Positions 51,861 to 59,797 of a stretch of 64,000 nucleotides of DNA are shown one piece after another (the stretch's first letter is position 1; each line of letters begins with the position of its first letter). The translations under genes and the position numbers were made by a program. This stretch comes from JAKFWI01 sp031399165 (GTDB lineage: Bacteria; Pseudomonadota; Alphaproteobacteria; Caulobacterales; Aquidulcibacteraceae). The notes beneath the pieces were generated by a model. The model ran no database searches and had not been told where the DNA came from. It saw only the letters and a list, made by a program, of their open reading frames with translations. Where the stretch lies: positions 163,728 to 227,727 of the forward strand of contig JANNOO010000038.1 of NCBI GenBank assembly GCA_031399165.1. Reading direction: 5' to 3'.

Positions 51861-52247
51861 ATGGCAACCTATAACGGGTATAAAATCCTGCAACCGCAGC
51901 GGGCTTACAAGATTTGTACGGCTGAAGACTGGGCGCGGGCGGTGGCCGTGGGCGTCTACAGGGGTGCGCCCATAGACATCGCCGATGGCTACATTCACCT
52001 GTCCACCGCGACGCAGGTGGGTGAGACGCTGCGCCGGCATTTTGCGGGGCAGGTGGCGCTGGTGCTGGTGGCGGTGGATCTGGGGCTGCTCGGCCACACG
52101 GTGCGGTGGGAGCCATCGCGCGGCGGCGATCTGTTCCCGCACCTCTATCAACCCCTGCCGCTAACCGCCGCGAAACAGGTTCAAGACATCCCAGATGCGG
52201 ACGAAGCACGCAGTGCCTTCGCCCGGCAATTGATGGAGCGCGCGTGA
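51861..52247 (+). CDS. DUF952-family protein
   Basis: A 128-aa DUF952 protein, recognised by AYKICTAEDWARAV, IDIADGYIHLSTATQVGETLRRHF and the WEPSRGGDLFPHLYQPL tail. The family is related in fold to mono-ADP-ribosyltransferase-like proteins but has no established function. It is coupled to pyrD by a GTGA overlap, a pairing often seen in Alphaproteobacteria. Confidence 0.85.
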   Translation: MATYNGYKILQPQRAYKICTAEDWARAVAVGVYRGAPIDIADGYIHLSTATQVGETLRRHFAGQVALVLVAVDLGLLGHTVRWEPSRGGDLFPHLYQPLPLTAAKQVQDIPDADEARSAFARQLMERA

Positions 52248-53293
52248 TCGCCGATCTGGGCGCTGCGGCGCTGCGCCTCCTGCCGGCAGAACCTGCGCAC
52301 AAGGCCGCCATCGCCGCGTTAAAGTGGGGCCTGGGCCCGCGCGCGCGGGCCGATGAATTTCCGGCTCTGCGAACGGTGATCGCCGGCCTGGACTTGCCAA
52401 ACCCAATCGGCCTTGCCGCAGGGTTCGACAAGGACGCGGTGGCGCCCGATTCCTTGCTTGCTGCAGGCTTCGGCTTCGTTGAATGCGGCACGGTTACGCC
52501 GCGCCCGCAGACCGGCAACCCGCGTCCGCGTCTCTTTCGCCTGGCCGAGGATGGCGCAGTGATCAATCGGATGGGCTTCAACAATGCGGGTTTGGACGCA
52601 TTCTCCACGCGCCTGGCGCGCAGACGTGGGCGTGGAGTCATCGGCGCCAATGTGGGGGCCAACAAAGACAGTGAGGATCGCGCTGGCGATTATGCGATCG
52701 GTCTGCGGCGCGTGTGGCCGCATGCCTCCTACGTCACGATCAACATTTCGTCGCCAAATACGCCCGGCCTGCGCGGCCTGCAAGAGCGCGGCGCGCTTGA
52801 GGACTTGCTTGGCCGCACCGGCGAAGCGCGCGCGGCGGCTAGCGCGCAGCACGGGCCGCGGCCCGTATTCCTGAAAGTCTCACCCGATCTCGACGAAACG
52901 TCTATTGCCGACATCGCCAGGCTTGTCGTGGCCGCGCGTATTGACGGTGTGATCGTCTCCAACACGACGATCTATCGGCCGGCCTCCCTGCGCAGCGCAG
53001 CGCGCGGCGAAACCGGCGGACTTTCTGGCAAGCCGCTGTTCGAAAAGTCGACGCGCGTTCTGAACACGTTCTTCGCGGCGCTCGGCGGGCGCGCCGCGCT
53101 CGTGGGCGCGGGGGGCGTGGACAGCGGCGCCGCAGCCTTGGCAAAGATAAGGGCAGGCGCGGGAGCAGTGCAGCTTTACACCGCCCTGGCCTATTCAGGA
53201 CCCGCGCTTGTCCGCGCCATCACGCGCGACCTGGCCGCCGCCCTGGCGGCCGAGGGCTTCCGAAGCACTGCAGAAGCCATCGGGAGCGATTGA
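52244..53293 (+). CDS. pyrD: Dihydroorotate dehydrogenase (quinone), class 2
   Basis: A 349-aa membrane-associated flavoenzyme of pyrimidine synthesis that oxidises dihydroorotate with quinone. FMN/substrate motifs: GLAAGFDKDAVAPD, NRMGFNNAG, NISSPNTPGLRGLQ with the catalytic serine, and VSNTT. The N-terminal helices typical of class 2 are present. The start at GTG 52244 overlaps the DUF952 stop; the open frame further upstream is DUF952 shadow. Confidence 0.94.
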   Translation: MIADLGAAALRLLPAEPAHKAAIAALKWGLGPRARADEFPALRTVIAGLDLPNPIGLAAGFDKDAVAPDSLLAAGFGFVECGTVTPRPQTGNPRPRLFRLAEDGAVINRMGFNNAGLDAFSTRLARRRGRGVIGANVGANKDSEDRAGDYAIGLRRVWPHASYVTINISSPNTPGLRGLQERGALEDLLGRTGEARAAASAQHGPRPVFLKVSPDLDETSIADIARLVVAARIDGVIVSNTTIYRPASLRSAARGETGGLSGKPLFEKSTRVLNTFFAALGGRAALVGAGGVDSGAAALAKIRAGAGAVQLYTALAYSGPALVRAITRDLAAALAAEGFRSTAEAIGSD

Positions 53294-53303
53294 ACCGGCC
53301 CAA

Positions 53304-53335
53304 GCGTCGCGCCGTCATTGCTTACGGCGCGACGC
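53304..53335. terminator. Strong hairpin between pyrD and urcA (bidirectional terminator candidate)
   Basis: GCGTCGCGCCG at 53304-53314 and CGGCGCGACGC at 53325-53335 make a perfect 11-bp GC-rich stem with a 10-base loop, directly after pyrD and before the end of the convergent UrcA gene. No good T-run follows on either strand. Confidence 0.6.
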
Positions 53336-53369
53336 ATCCCTTCGCACTTGCGAAAGGCAGGCGACCCGG

Positions 53370-53705
53370 TTAGCGCATGGCCAGTGTAGCGCTGACCGGT
53401 CCGGCCTTAGGGGCGGTCCGAAGTGATTTGTGAAGCGTGTGAAGGGCTGGTTCCCCCGACTTGCGAACCGAGTGATCCAACACTTCGGTGGTGCATTCTT
53501 TAATTGCGGCGGCTCTGTTCGAGAACGAGCGTACTTCTTTTGAACAAACGGTTTTTGCCGCGTCCGATACCTTTTGGTAGAGGGCGGCCGCCTGGCCCGG
53601 ATCGGCCAAGTCAGCTTTGCTGTAGGGAATCTTTACGGTTTCAGCGAGAGCGGGGCTCACGGCGGCGAAGCTCAGCATAGAAGCTGCGACAAGCATCTTT
53701 AGCAT
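53370..53705 (-). CDS. UrcA-family exported protein
   Basis: A 111-aa protein with signal peptide (MLKMLVAASMLSFAAVSPALA) followed by ETVKIPYSKADLADPGQAAALYQKVSDAAKTVC, the UrcA family pattern with its conserved cysteine pair. The start at 53705 follows a GGAAGGAAAG element. The family is common in Caulobacterales and sphingomonads; function unknown. Confidence 0.88.
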   Translation of the reverse strand: MLKMLVAASMLSFAAVSPALAETVKIPYSKADLADPGQAAALYQKVSDAAKTVCSKEVRSFSNRAAAIKECTTEVLDHSVRKSGEPALHTLHKSLRTAPKAGPVSATLAMR

Positions 53706-53988
53706 TTGCACTTTCCTTCCATGTTCCCTTCTTGGCCGGCCGCGATCCCTCCCTGTTATGTTGCAATGCAGCAGACCTAGACGGGCTTTGGGCGCCGAGT
53801 CCACCTGAAAATGACTTCGCGTCATTAATTTGCAGAAAGGCTGCGACGGCGCCTAACGTGGCAGCGCGGTGCTTAGATTACGCTTCTGCGCCGAAAACAC
53901 GCGCCCGCCGCGCGTGACGGATGCGTCCACTCGACCCGTCTGGCCCGTTGGGGCAGAACTTTTCAAACCTATCCAGAAGGGATGTTCC

Positions 53989-54993
53989 GTGAGTCTGCGC
54001 ATTGTCGATGCCGAATTGCCGCTCGATCAGGCCTATGACCTGCTGCGCAAGACGCTGGCCGCCTGGGCCGGCGGCAAAGCTGAATCCTGGCACGGCGACG
54101 GCCAAAGCGGCATCACCGAGGAAGGCGCCAGCTTTTCCAGGCGCGAGGATGTCTATCTGTTCGTGATGCGCGATTCCAAGCGTGTCGCGATCGGGGCGGC
54201 GTTGACCGCGAAGGACCAGGAAATTTTCCGCGTCGAAATTCCGCGCAAGGCGCCGGCGAGCGACAAGAAGCGCGCCGCGATTGTCTCGGGTGCAGGCGAC
54301 GAGTTGTTCCTCATGGCTTCCGCGTATGAACTGCGCCGCCAGGGGATTCGCGATCCGTTCAAGCGCTTGGCTGGCGCACCGAACGTCAAGCGCGCGCACG
54401 TTTCTGACCGCGATTACGTGCTGATCGGCCCGCTCGGTGAGGACAGGACCGCCGACGCGCTTCTGTCTCTAGCCGCGCTGAGCCCGCTATTTGAGAAGCA
54501 CGTCGAGACTCTGGCCGCCCTTGCGGGGCGTTCGGACGAGCGCGAAGAGGCCGATCTCTACAGGGTGTCGCCGCGCGTCAGCGGCGCGCACCGCGTCCAT
54601 GCCAAAGTGGTCGACGCGCTGTTCAAGACACTGCGCGGCGCCGGCTTCCAGGTCGCCGAACTCAGCAACGGTCCCATCCGCGCCGATTTCGCAGTCGCCC
54701 GCAGCGATGGCGCGATTGCGTTTGAGATTCGCGCCGACGCCGAAGTGAACGATTTCCTCAAGGCGCTGGGACAACTCTCGCTGATCGCGCCGGGTGGCGG
54801 GGCGTTCCGCCGGGCGTTGGTGGCGCCGGCCCCTCGCGAATCAATCGGCTCATCGCTCGCGCCATTTGAGTCCACGTTCCGCGAGCTATCGGTCTGGTTG
54901 CTGCTCTACGACTTCAAGGATGGCGCGGTTACGATCTGGACGCAGTTTGCGCCGCCTGACCTTGCCCCCGAATTGCGCAAATTGTTTGCCTGA
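53989..54993 (+). CDS. Hypothetical protein, 334 aa
   Basis: I do not recognise this family. It is a soluble, charged protein without signal peptide or membrane segments. I chose GTG 53989 because AGAAGGGA lies about 7 bases upstream; the frame is open to 53869 but without coding character. A C-terminal part beginning near DLYRVSPRVSGAHRVHAKVVDALF has alternating strand-helix character and ends in an aromatic-rich ELSVWLLLYDFKDGAVTIW. The last coding bases are 87 bases from the IS element. Confidence 0.6.
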   Translation: MSLRIVDAELPLDQAYDLLRKTLAAWAGGKAESWHGDGQSGITEEGASFSRREDVYLFVMRDSKRVAIGAALTAKDQEIFRVEIPRKAPASDKKRAAIVSGAGDELFLMASAYELRRQGIRDPFKRLAGAPNVKRAHVSDRDYVLIGPLGEDRTADALLSLAALSPLFEKHVETLAALAGRSDEREEADLYRVSPRVSGAHRVHAKVVDALFKTLRGAGFQVAELSNGPIRADFAVARSDGAIAFEIRADAEVNDFLKALGQLSLIAPGGGAFRRALVAPAPRESIGSSLAPFESTFRELSVWLLLYDFKDGAVTIWTQFAPPDLAPELRKLFA

Positions 54994-55079
54994 ACGACCT
55001 AGCCGCTTCGCCCTGTTCCGCGACTCATGAGTTGGGGGGTACGCTTTATCTGGCGGAGTGGTGGATTGGCAAACTCGGA

Positions 55080-55087
55080 ACTGCGCG
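55080..55087 (+). repeat. Target site duplication, left copy (ACTGCGCG)
   Basis: The 8 bases ACTGCGCG directly outside the left inverted repeat recur exactly at 57925-57932 outside the right repeat, as expected from transposition with 8-base staggered cuts. Confidence 0.85.
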
Positions 55088-55105
55088 GGTAGTGTCCTAA
55101 TTTGA
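55088..55105 (+). repeat. Left terminal inverted repeat
   Basis: GGTAGTGTCCTAATTTGA, identical in reverse complement to 57907-57924. The transposase stop codon (55097-55099) lies inside this repeat. Confidence 0.88.
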
Positions 55106-55924
55106 CGTCGCCCGCTCAACCAGCTCCTCAATAGACCATAGGCGGTTACTCACTCCCGCCGCCATGGCCGGGGTGACGCGGAGCGCCTTATGCGTCCGCA
55201 CAAAGTTGTAGTGCGCGAAATGCAGGGAAACCGCCGCGCGCAGGTTCTCCACCTTCTTCGAAAAGGCGTTCGTTAGGCGCGTGAAGCGACGCATGCTCAT
55301 TCGCATGGTGAGGTTTTGGCGCTCAACGTGCGACGTTGAAATATGCTCTGCGGCAGGAGAGCCGACGATAACCGCCTTATCGGCTGACACCACGTGCGGC
55401 GGGCTGTACCGACCAGCCCCAATAGGTTCAGCCTCGTAGGCTTTCACAATCTGCCCATAATCGACATCTGCGCCGAAAGCCCGCTCAATCGCGTCAACAT
55501 AGGCATTGAGGCCGTCCGTGGAAATTTGCACTCGGTTGGACAGGCGCCCCGCAAGGTCAGCCATAAACGCGTTTGCGTGCGCGCCATCGCGCTTTCCCAC
55601 GAGATATGCCGGCACTAGCTTTGTGTCGGCGTCGAGCGCCACGAACGTCCACATATCGCCCACGCGGGAGCGATCCTCGTTTGGGCGCACCTGCCGCTGC
55701 TTCTTTCCGACATAGGCCCAGATTTCATCCGCCTGAATGCGCTGGCAGTCCAAGTCGCGCATCTCTTCGTCCATGATCCGAGCGCAGCCGACGCCGGTGC
55801 GAACCATGAGGCGCATGATCGTGTCGCGATGCGTGTCGGTCATACGCTCCATCGAGCGGATCGAGTTTCCCTCAACCAGTCCGGAAATTATTTGGGCTTG
55901 GCGGGCCATGCTGAGGCGGTTCAT
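55097..55924 (-). CDS. IS1-family transposase, single open frame
   Basis: A 275-aa DDE transposase of the group usually named IS1 family in Alphaproteobacteria. It has an N-terminal HTH region (QIISGLVEGNSIRSMERMTD), D in QADEIWAYVGKKQ, D in STDGLNAYVDA and E in HVERQNLTMRMSMRR, then HFAHYNFVRTHKALRVTPAMAAG. Unlike classical IS1, no frameshift is needed to make the protein. I chose ATG 55924 with GGAG upstream; ATG 55942 is an alternative. The reading frame ends inside the terminal inverted repeat. Confidence 0.9.
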   Translation of the reverse strand: MNRLSMARQAQIISGLVEGNSIRSMERMTDTHRDTIMRLMVRTGVGCARIMDEEMRDLDCQRIQADEIWAYVGKKQRQVRPNEDRSRVGDMWTFVALDADTKLVPAYLVGKRDGAHANAFMADLAGRLSNRVQISTDGLNAYVDAIERAFGADVDYGQIVKAYEAEPIGAGRYSPPHVVSADKAVIVGSPAAEHISTSHVERQNLTMRMSMRRFTRLTNAFSKKVENLRAAVSLHFAHYNFVRTHKALRVTPAMAAGVSNRLWSIEELVERATSN

Positions 55925-55998
55925 CGGACGAACTCCGGACATTGACTTTTCGATTTCCGGAGTTTATGCGATGACGATTCCGGAAACAAGAGAAAAAG

Positions 55999-57432
55999 AT
56001 GTCCGAAGTGCCAAAACAGGGGTCATTGTTCCCGCTCGATGCTTCAATTGTGGAAGTCGAGATCAGCGAGGCGCAGGCCGACCTGGTGACAAGAATTGAA
56101 GAAGGCCAATTTTCCGATGTGAAGTCGATCGCAATCGCGCCCTCCAAACTCAGTCACACGATTTCGGCCTTCGCCAATACGGACGGCGGCGAGATTTACA
56201 TCGGCATCGCGGAACAGATGCTCGGTGGCGGGGTGAAGGAAAGAGAGTGGAGCGGTTTTTCGGACATTGAAGCCGCCAACGGCCATTTGCAGGCTTTCGA
56301 GAAATATTTCCCGCTCGGTACCGACTTTCAATACGAGTTCATGCGATGCGCGAAGCGCAAAGGGTTGGTTCTTCACGTCACGGTTAACCGCACCCAAGGG
56401 ATAATCACCGCAACGGACAGCAGAGCTTACGTCCGACGCGGCGCACAAAATCTCCCGCAGATAAAAAGCGACGAATTACGGCGGCTGGAATACACAAAAG
56501 GGGTCATATCCTTTGAGGGGCACGCGACTCGTGCGCCCAAGGAATTGATCGTGGAGTCGCCCGTTACACAGGAATATTTGCAGTACGTCGTTCCGAGCGC
56601 ACAGCCGGCGGCATGGTTGAAGAAGCAGTCACTGATTGTGAACGATCAACCGACCGTAGCGGGGCTTCTTCTCTTCTCCGAGGAGCCGCAAGCTCAGCTC
56701 CCTAAGCGTTGCGGCATTAAGGTGTATCGCTACGAGACCAAGGAGACCGAGGGATACCGTGACGTGCTCACGTTTATTCCAATTACGGTTGAGGGCCATC
56801 TATACAAGCAGATTAAAGATGCGGTGGACATCACGGTCAGTGAGGTCGAGAAGATTATGCGGCTCGGCCCTTCTGGCTTTGAAGCCATCACCTACCCGCG
56901 CGAAACCCTGCACGAGATAATCACAAACGCGGTTATCCACCGAGACTACAGCCTTGCCGATGACGTTCACGTCCGGATTTTCGATAACAGAATCGAAGTG
57001 CAAAGCCCTGGACGTCTGCCCGCTCACATCACTCCGGAAAACATTCTTAACGAGCGGTTCGCGCGAAATGGCGCAATAGTCAGGCTACTGAACAAGTTTC
57101 CGGACCCGCCGAATAGAGATGTAGGCGAAGGCCTAAACACGGCATTTGAGAAAATGCATCAGCTGGGATTCAAAGAGCCCAGCATTGAGGAGCGTGATTC
57201 CGATGTGTTGGTCACTATACGACATGAAACTCTAGCTTCGCCGGAACAGACAATCATGAACTATCTGGAGACTCATGACTCAATCAGGAACAAGCAGGCC
57301 AGAGAAATCACGCACATCCGCGACAGCGACAAAATGAAAAGAATTCTAAGCACCATGGCAGAGAAGGGCGAAATTGAGGGCGTGCCGGGCGCGAAATTCG
57401 GCGGAATGAAATATCGCAAGAAGCAGAAATGA
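55999..57432 (+). CDS. AlbA_2 (Schlafen-type) DNA-binding / HATPase-domain protein, IS passenger
   Basis: A 477-aa protein. The N-terminal ~150 residues match the AlbA_2/Schlafen-AlbA domain (EEGQFSDVKSIAIAPSKLSHTISAFANTDGGEIYIGI; the usual E-x-K pair is present as D-V-K), and residues about 290-400 match the RecG-like HATPase_c_4 module (TLHEIITNAVIHRDYSLADDVHV, PGRLPAHITPEN). The C-terminus may be a winged helix. Such proteins are seen as regulators and in several phage-defence islands; here the function is unknown. It is the first gene of the passenger operon and divergent from the transposase. Confidence 0.8.
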   Translation: MSEVPKQGSLFPLDASIVEVEISEAQADLVTRIEEGQFSDVKSIAIAPSKLSHTISAFANTDGGEIYIGIAEQMLGGGVKEREWSGFSDIEAANGHLQAFEKYFPLGTDFQYEFMRCAKRKGLVLHVTVNRTQGIITATDSRAYVRRGAQNLPQIKSDELRRLEYTKGVISFEGHATRAPKELIVESPVTQEYLQYVVPSAQPAAWLKKQSLIVNDQPTVAGLLLFSEEPQAQLPKRCGIKVYRYETKETEGYRDVLTFIPITVEGHLYKQIKDAVDITVSEVEKIMRLGPSGFEAITYPRETLHEIITNAVIHRDYSLADDVHVRIFDNRIEVQSPGRLPAHITPENILNERFARNGAIVRLLNKFPDPPNRDVGEGLNTAFEKMHQLGFKEPSIEERDSDVLVTIRHETLASPEQTIMNYLETHDSIRNKQAREITHIRDSDKMKRILSTMAEKGEIEGVPGAKFGGMKYRKKQK

Positions 57433-57737
57433 TTGACGAGGTCAGCACTGCCGAGTTGGCGCAAGCCGTCGAGAGTCAGCACGGCGGCACCGCCATGCTT
57501 ACGCAAAGCGTTCCCATCCGCGAAATGCACGGCGACCAAGTCGCGTGGGAAGGCGTCGTTCACGTGTTCGATCTGACCGGTCATCCGAACGCAACCCGCG
57601 CTTATGCTTGGTCAACGCTGCTGGATGAGGCCAGCGGGCGACGCCGGTTTTATGCCGTGCTGCACGCCGGACCGGTCCAGTCGCCCGCCGACGCGGTGAG
57701 AGCGGCCATCGTTGCTGATCACAGGGGGAAACCGTGA
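57429..57737 (+). CDS. Hypothetical 102-aa passenger protein
   Basis: A small soluble protein starting with an ATGA overlap with the AlbA_2 gene. It has a compact beta-rich core (VAWEGVVHVFDLTGHPNATRAYAW, RRFYAVLHAGPVQSPADAVRAAIV). I recall similar unnamed proteins next to IS1-type transposases in other Alphaproteobacteria, but no function is known. The end overlaps the next small gene as GTGA. Confidence 0.7.
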   Translation: MIDEVSTAELAQAVESQHGGTAMLTQSVPIREMHGDQVAWEGVVHVFDLTGHPNATRAYAWSTLLDEASGRRRFYAVLHAGPVQSPADAVRAAIVADHRGKP

Positions 57738-57904
57738 CCGTGACGTTTTGGTTTTGCCTGATCGCCTCAGCATTCCTGGTTATCGGCGTGATTGTCATCC
57801 TTTGGCGGCTTACTCGCGAAGATCACAACGGCACAATGCACGGGTGGGGCCTCGTCGGCGTCGGCCTAGGGATTGGCTGGCTAGCGATTCTTATGGGCCG
57901 CTGA
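57734..57904 (+). CDS. 56-aa membrane protein, IS passenger
   Basis: Starts at GTG 57734 in a GTGA overlap with the preceding stop, ends at TGA 57902-57904, two bases before the right inverted repeat. The protein has two hydrophobic helices: FWFCLIASAFLVIGVIVILW and GWGLVGVGLGIGWLAILMG, split by a charged loop (RLTREDHNG). Coupled overlaps on the upstream side make it a real third gene of the passenger operon. Confidence 0.7.
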   Translation: MTVTFWFCLIASAFLVIGVIVILWRLTREDHNGTMHGWGLVGVGLGIGWLAILMGR

Positions 57905-57906
57905 CC

Positions 57907-57924
57907 TCAAATTAGGACACTACC
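57907..57924 (-). repeat. Right terminal inverted repeat
   Basis: On the minus strand it reads GGTAGTGTCCTAATTTGA, identical to the left end at 55088-55105. Confidence 0.88.
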
Positions 57925-57932
57925 ACTGCGCG
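57925..57932 (+). repeat. Target site duplication, right copy (ACTGCGCG)
   Basis: Exact repeat of 55080-55087. It lies only 16 bases before the ATG of the following gene, so the insertion split that gene from its upstream region. Confidence 0.85.
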
Positions 57933-57948
57933 CATTCTGTTTAGGGCA

Positions 57949-58692
57949 ATGTGCTGCGCGCTAGCGCTCACAGCCGCGTCCGTCCTGCCCGCAAACGCTA
58001 ACGATTACAGCGCCCAGTTTACCGAGACAGAATTGGCTCTGCCGGGCCGTGGCTATGGCGCGGATGCGCGCCGCACCCCGCTGGCGCAGATCGATTATCG
58101 GCAGGGCCGGTTTTCGGCGGGCGTCGAGTTTGGCGTGGTCAGCGAAAGCGGCGCGGTGCTTGGGGCGCCGTGGCCGGGCGCACTGGCGCTGGAGACTCGC
58201 ACTCAGTTTCTGGGTTTTTCTAGCGGCGTAACCCTGACGCGCGATGTTCAGGCCAGATTGCACACGGAGATTGGGGCGACGCGCTTTGACGGCCAGCCAA
58301 GCGGGGCGTCATCGCCTGCCGAAATTCTCAACACATCTGGTAGCGCCTCCCTGCGCTGGTCCGGGGCGCCGGTCGTGCTGAACGGCTTGCTGCCCCGCGC
58401 GCAGGCGAGTTTGACGCTTTCTGTAAGCCAACCCCTACGGGTGGAATCTGCCGCGTTCGCGCCCTTGCTGCCCGTTGCCAGCGGCTGGGCCCAGCAGAGC
58501 CTTTCGCTACTGCCGCGCGCCATCTCCGCCGCGCCGTCAGGACGCGAGATCGATGCGAGCGCGACCTATTCCCTGTTCACAGCCGATGATTTCAGCGCGC
58601 GGCTGAGTGCAATTTACGCCCACGAACCGCGTCACGACCGCAACGCCCCGCCAGAAAAAGCCGTGACGATCGGCTTTCACTACCGCTTCTAG
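57949..58692 (+). CDS. Outer-membrane-like beta-rich protein, upstream region displaced by IS element
   Basis: A 247-aa protein with an N-terminal signal-peptide-like stretch (MCCALALTAASVLPANA) and a body of alternating strands ending in ...KAVTIGFHYRF, with a C-terminal Phe typical of outer-membrane barrels. I do not recognise the family. The IS element ends 24 bases upstream of this ATG. If the element is removed, the same frame stays open upstream (giving ...IGKLGTARILFRAM), so the native start may have been earlier and the present gene may lack its promoter or first codons. Convergent with bioB, overlapping by 4 bases. Confidence 0.65.
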   Translation: MCCALALTAASVLPANANDYSAQFTETELALPGRGYGADARRTPLAQIDYRQGRFSAGVEFGVVSESGAVLGAPWPGALALETRTQFLGFSSGVTLTRDVQARLHTEIGATRFDGQPSGASSPAEILNTSGSASLRWSGAPVVLNGLLPRAQASLTLSVSQPLRVESAAFAPLLPVASGWAQQSLSLLPRAISAAPSGREIDASATYSLFTADDFSARLSAIYAHEPRHDRNAPPEKAVTIGFHYRF

Positions 58693-59666
58693 GCGCTGGC
58701 GATCGCACCGACGCCGAGCGCATCGAGCAGGCGCTCGTCCCGCGTTTCGCCGGGGTTGTCGGTGGTCAGCAGGCGATCGCCGACGAATAGCGAATTGGCG
58801 CCCGCGAGCAGGCATAGCGCCTGCAATTCTTCGCTCATATCTTCGCGCCCCGCCGCGATGCGCACAACCGATCGCGGGAATACGATACGGGAGGCAGCGA
58901 TCCAGCGCACGAAATCGAGCCCGGCAATACCAGCCTTATCCGCCAGCGGCGTTCCGGGGATCGGCACTAGACGATTGACCGGCACCGATTCTGGATGCGG
59001 CTGCATCTTTGCCAACTCAACGAGCAGGTCAGCGCGGTCCTCCGCGCGCTCGCCCATGCCGAATATGCCGCCGCAGCACAGCTTCATGCCGGCGTCGCGG
59101 CAGCGCGAGAGTGTGTCGAGGCGGTCCTGATAGGTACGGGTGCTGACGACGGCTGCGTAATAGTCGGGGCCGGTATCGAGATTATGGTTGTAGTAGTCGA
59201 GGCCAGAGTCGGCGAGGCGCGCGGCCTGCGCCTCGGTTAGCATGCCGAGCGTCATGCAGGTCTCAAGGCCCATGCCTTTGACGCCCTCGATCATCTGGCA
59301 GATTGCATCGACGTCGCGGTCTTTCAGTTCGCGCCATGCCGCGCCCATGCAGAAGCGTTGCGCACCGCCGGCTTTGGCCTCGGCCGCCGCCTCGATCACT
59401 GCATCGGCGGCCATGAGCTTGCCGGCTTTCAGGCCAGTGTCGAAATGCGCCGATTGGCTGCAATAGCCGCAATTCTCGGCGCAGCCGCCGGTCTTGATCG
59501 ACAGCAATTGCGAGCGCTGGACGGCATTCGCCTGGAAATGCGCGCGGAGCACGGTCTGCGCCTGCATCATCAGGTCGGCGAAGGGGAGCGCTGACAGCGC
59601 CAGCACCTCTTGGCGCGTCCAATCGTGGCGCGGACCGGACTGGGCGGGGGGCAGGTTCATGGCCAT
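58689..59666 (-). CDS. bioB: Biotin synthase
   Basis: A 325-aa radical-SAM enzyme that inserts sulfur into dethiobiotin. The CxxxCxxC cluster motif is C62-x3-C66-x2-C69 (GGCAENCGYCSQS); further family segments are GAAWRELKDRD, YNHNLDTGPDYY and CCGGIFGMGE. An AAAGGAG site precedes the ATG at 59666; a second ATG two codons later is possible. No other bio genes are in the window. Confidence 0.95.
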   Translation of the reverse strand: MAMNLPPAQSGPRHDWTRQEVLALSALPFADLMMQAQTVLRAHFQANAVQRSQLLSIKTGGCAENCGYCSQSAHFDTGLKAGKLMAADAVIEAAAEAKAGGAQRFCMGAAWRELKDRDVDAICQMIEGVKGMGLETCMTLGMLTEAQAARLADSGLDYYNHNLDTGPDYYAAVVSTRTYQDRLDTLSRCRDAGMKLCCGGIFGMGERAEDRADLLVELAKMQPHPESVPVNRLVPIPGTPLADKAGIAGLDFVRWIAASRIVFPRSVVRIAAGREDMSEELQALCLLAGANSLFVGDRLLTTDNPGETRDERLLDALGVGAIASA

Positions 59667-59797
59667 CGGCTCCTTTTGAATGTTTGGCTAAGAGACGCGT
59701 GGCCCAGCGGCAAGCGCCGAGTTCAATAAAAGTTGACGGTTTGCCCAAGAGGGGGGAGATTGCATCAACAAAAAGAAAGTCGTGGGAGGCCGCTTAC

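Larger units (their letters stand above)
55088..57924. mobile_element. IS1-type insertion element with three passenger genes
   Basis: A 2837-base element. Ends: 18-bp perfect inverted repeats GGTAGTGTCCTAATTTGA at 55088-55105 and (reverse) 57907-57924, flanked by 8-bp direct repeats. Contents: an IS1-family transposase on the minus strand and a divergent, overlapping set of three plus-strand genes that are not needed for transposition. The coding sequences inside look lower in GC than the host genes around. Intact ends, matching duplication and open transposase suggest a recent insertion that may still be active. Confidence 0.88.

Noticed and set aside
55088..57932. Reading the region as a defence island rather than an IS element
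   Set aside because: The terminal repeats and 8-bp duplication define one mobile unit; a defence role for the cargo remains only a hypothesis.
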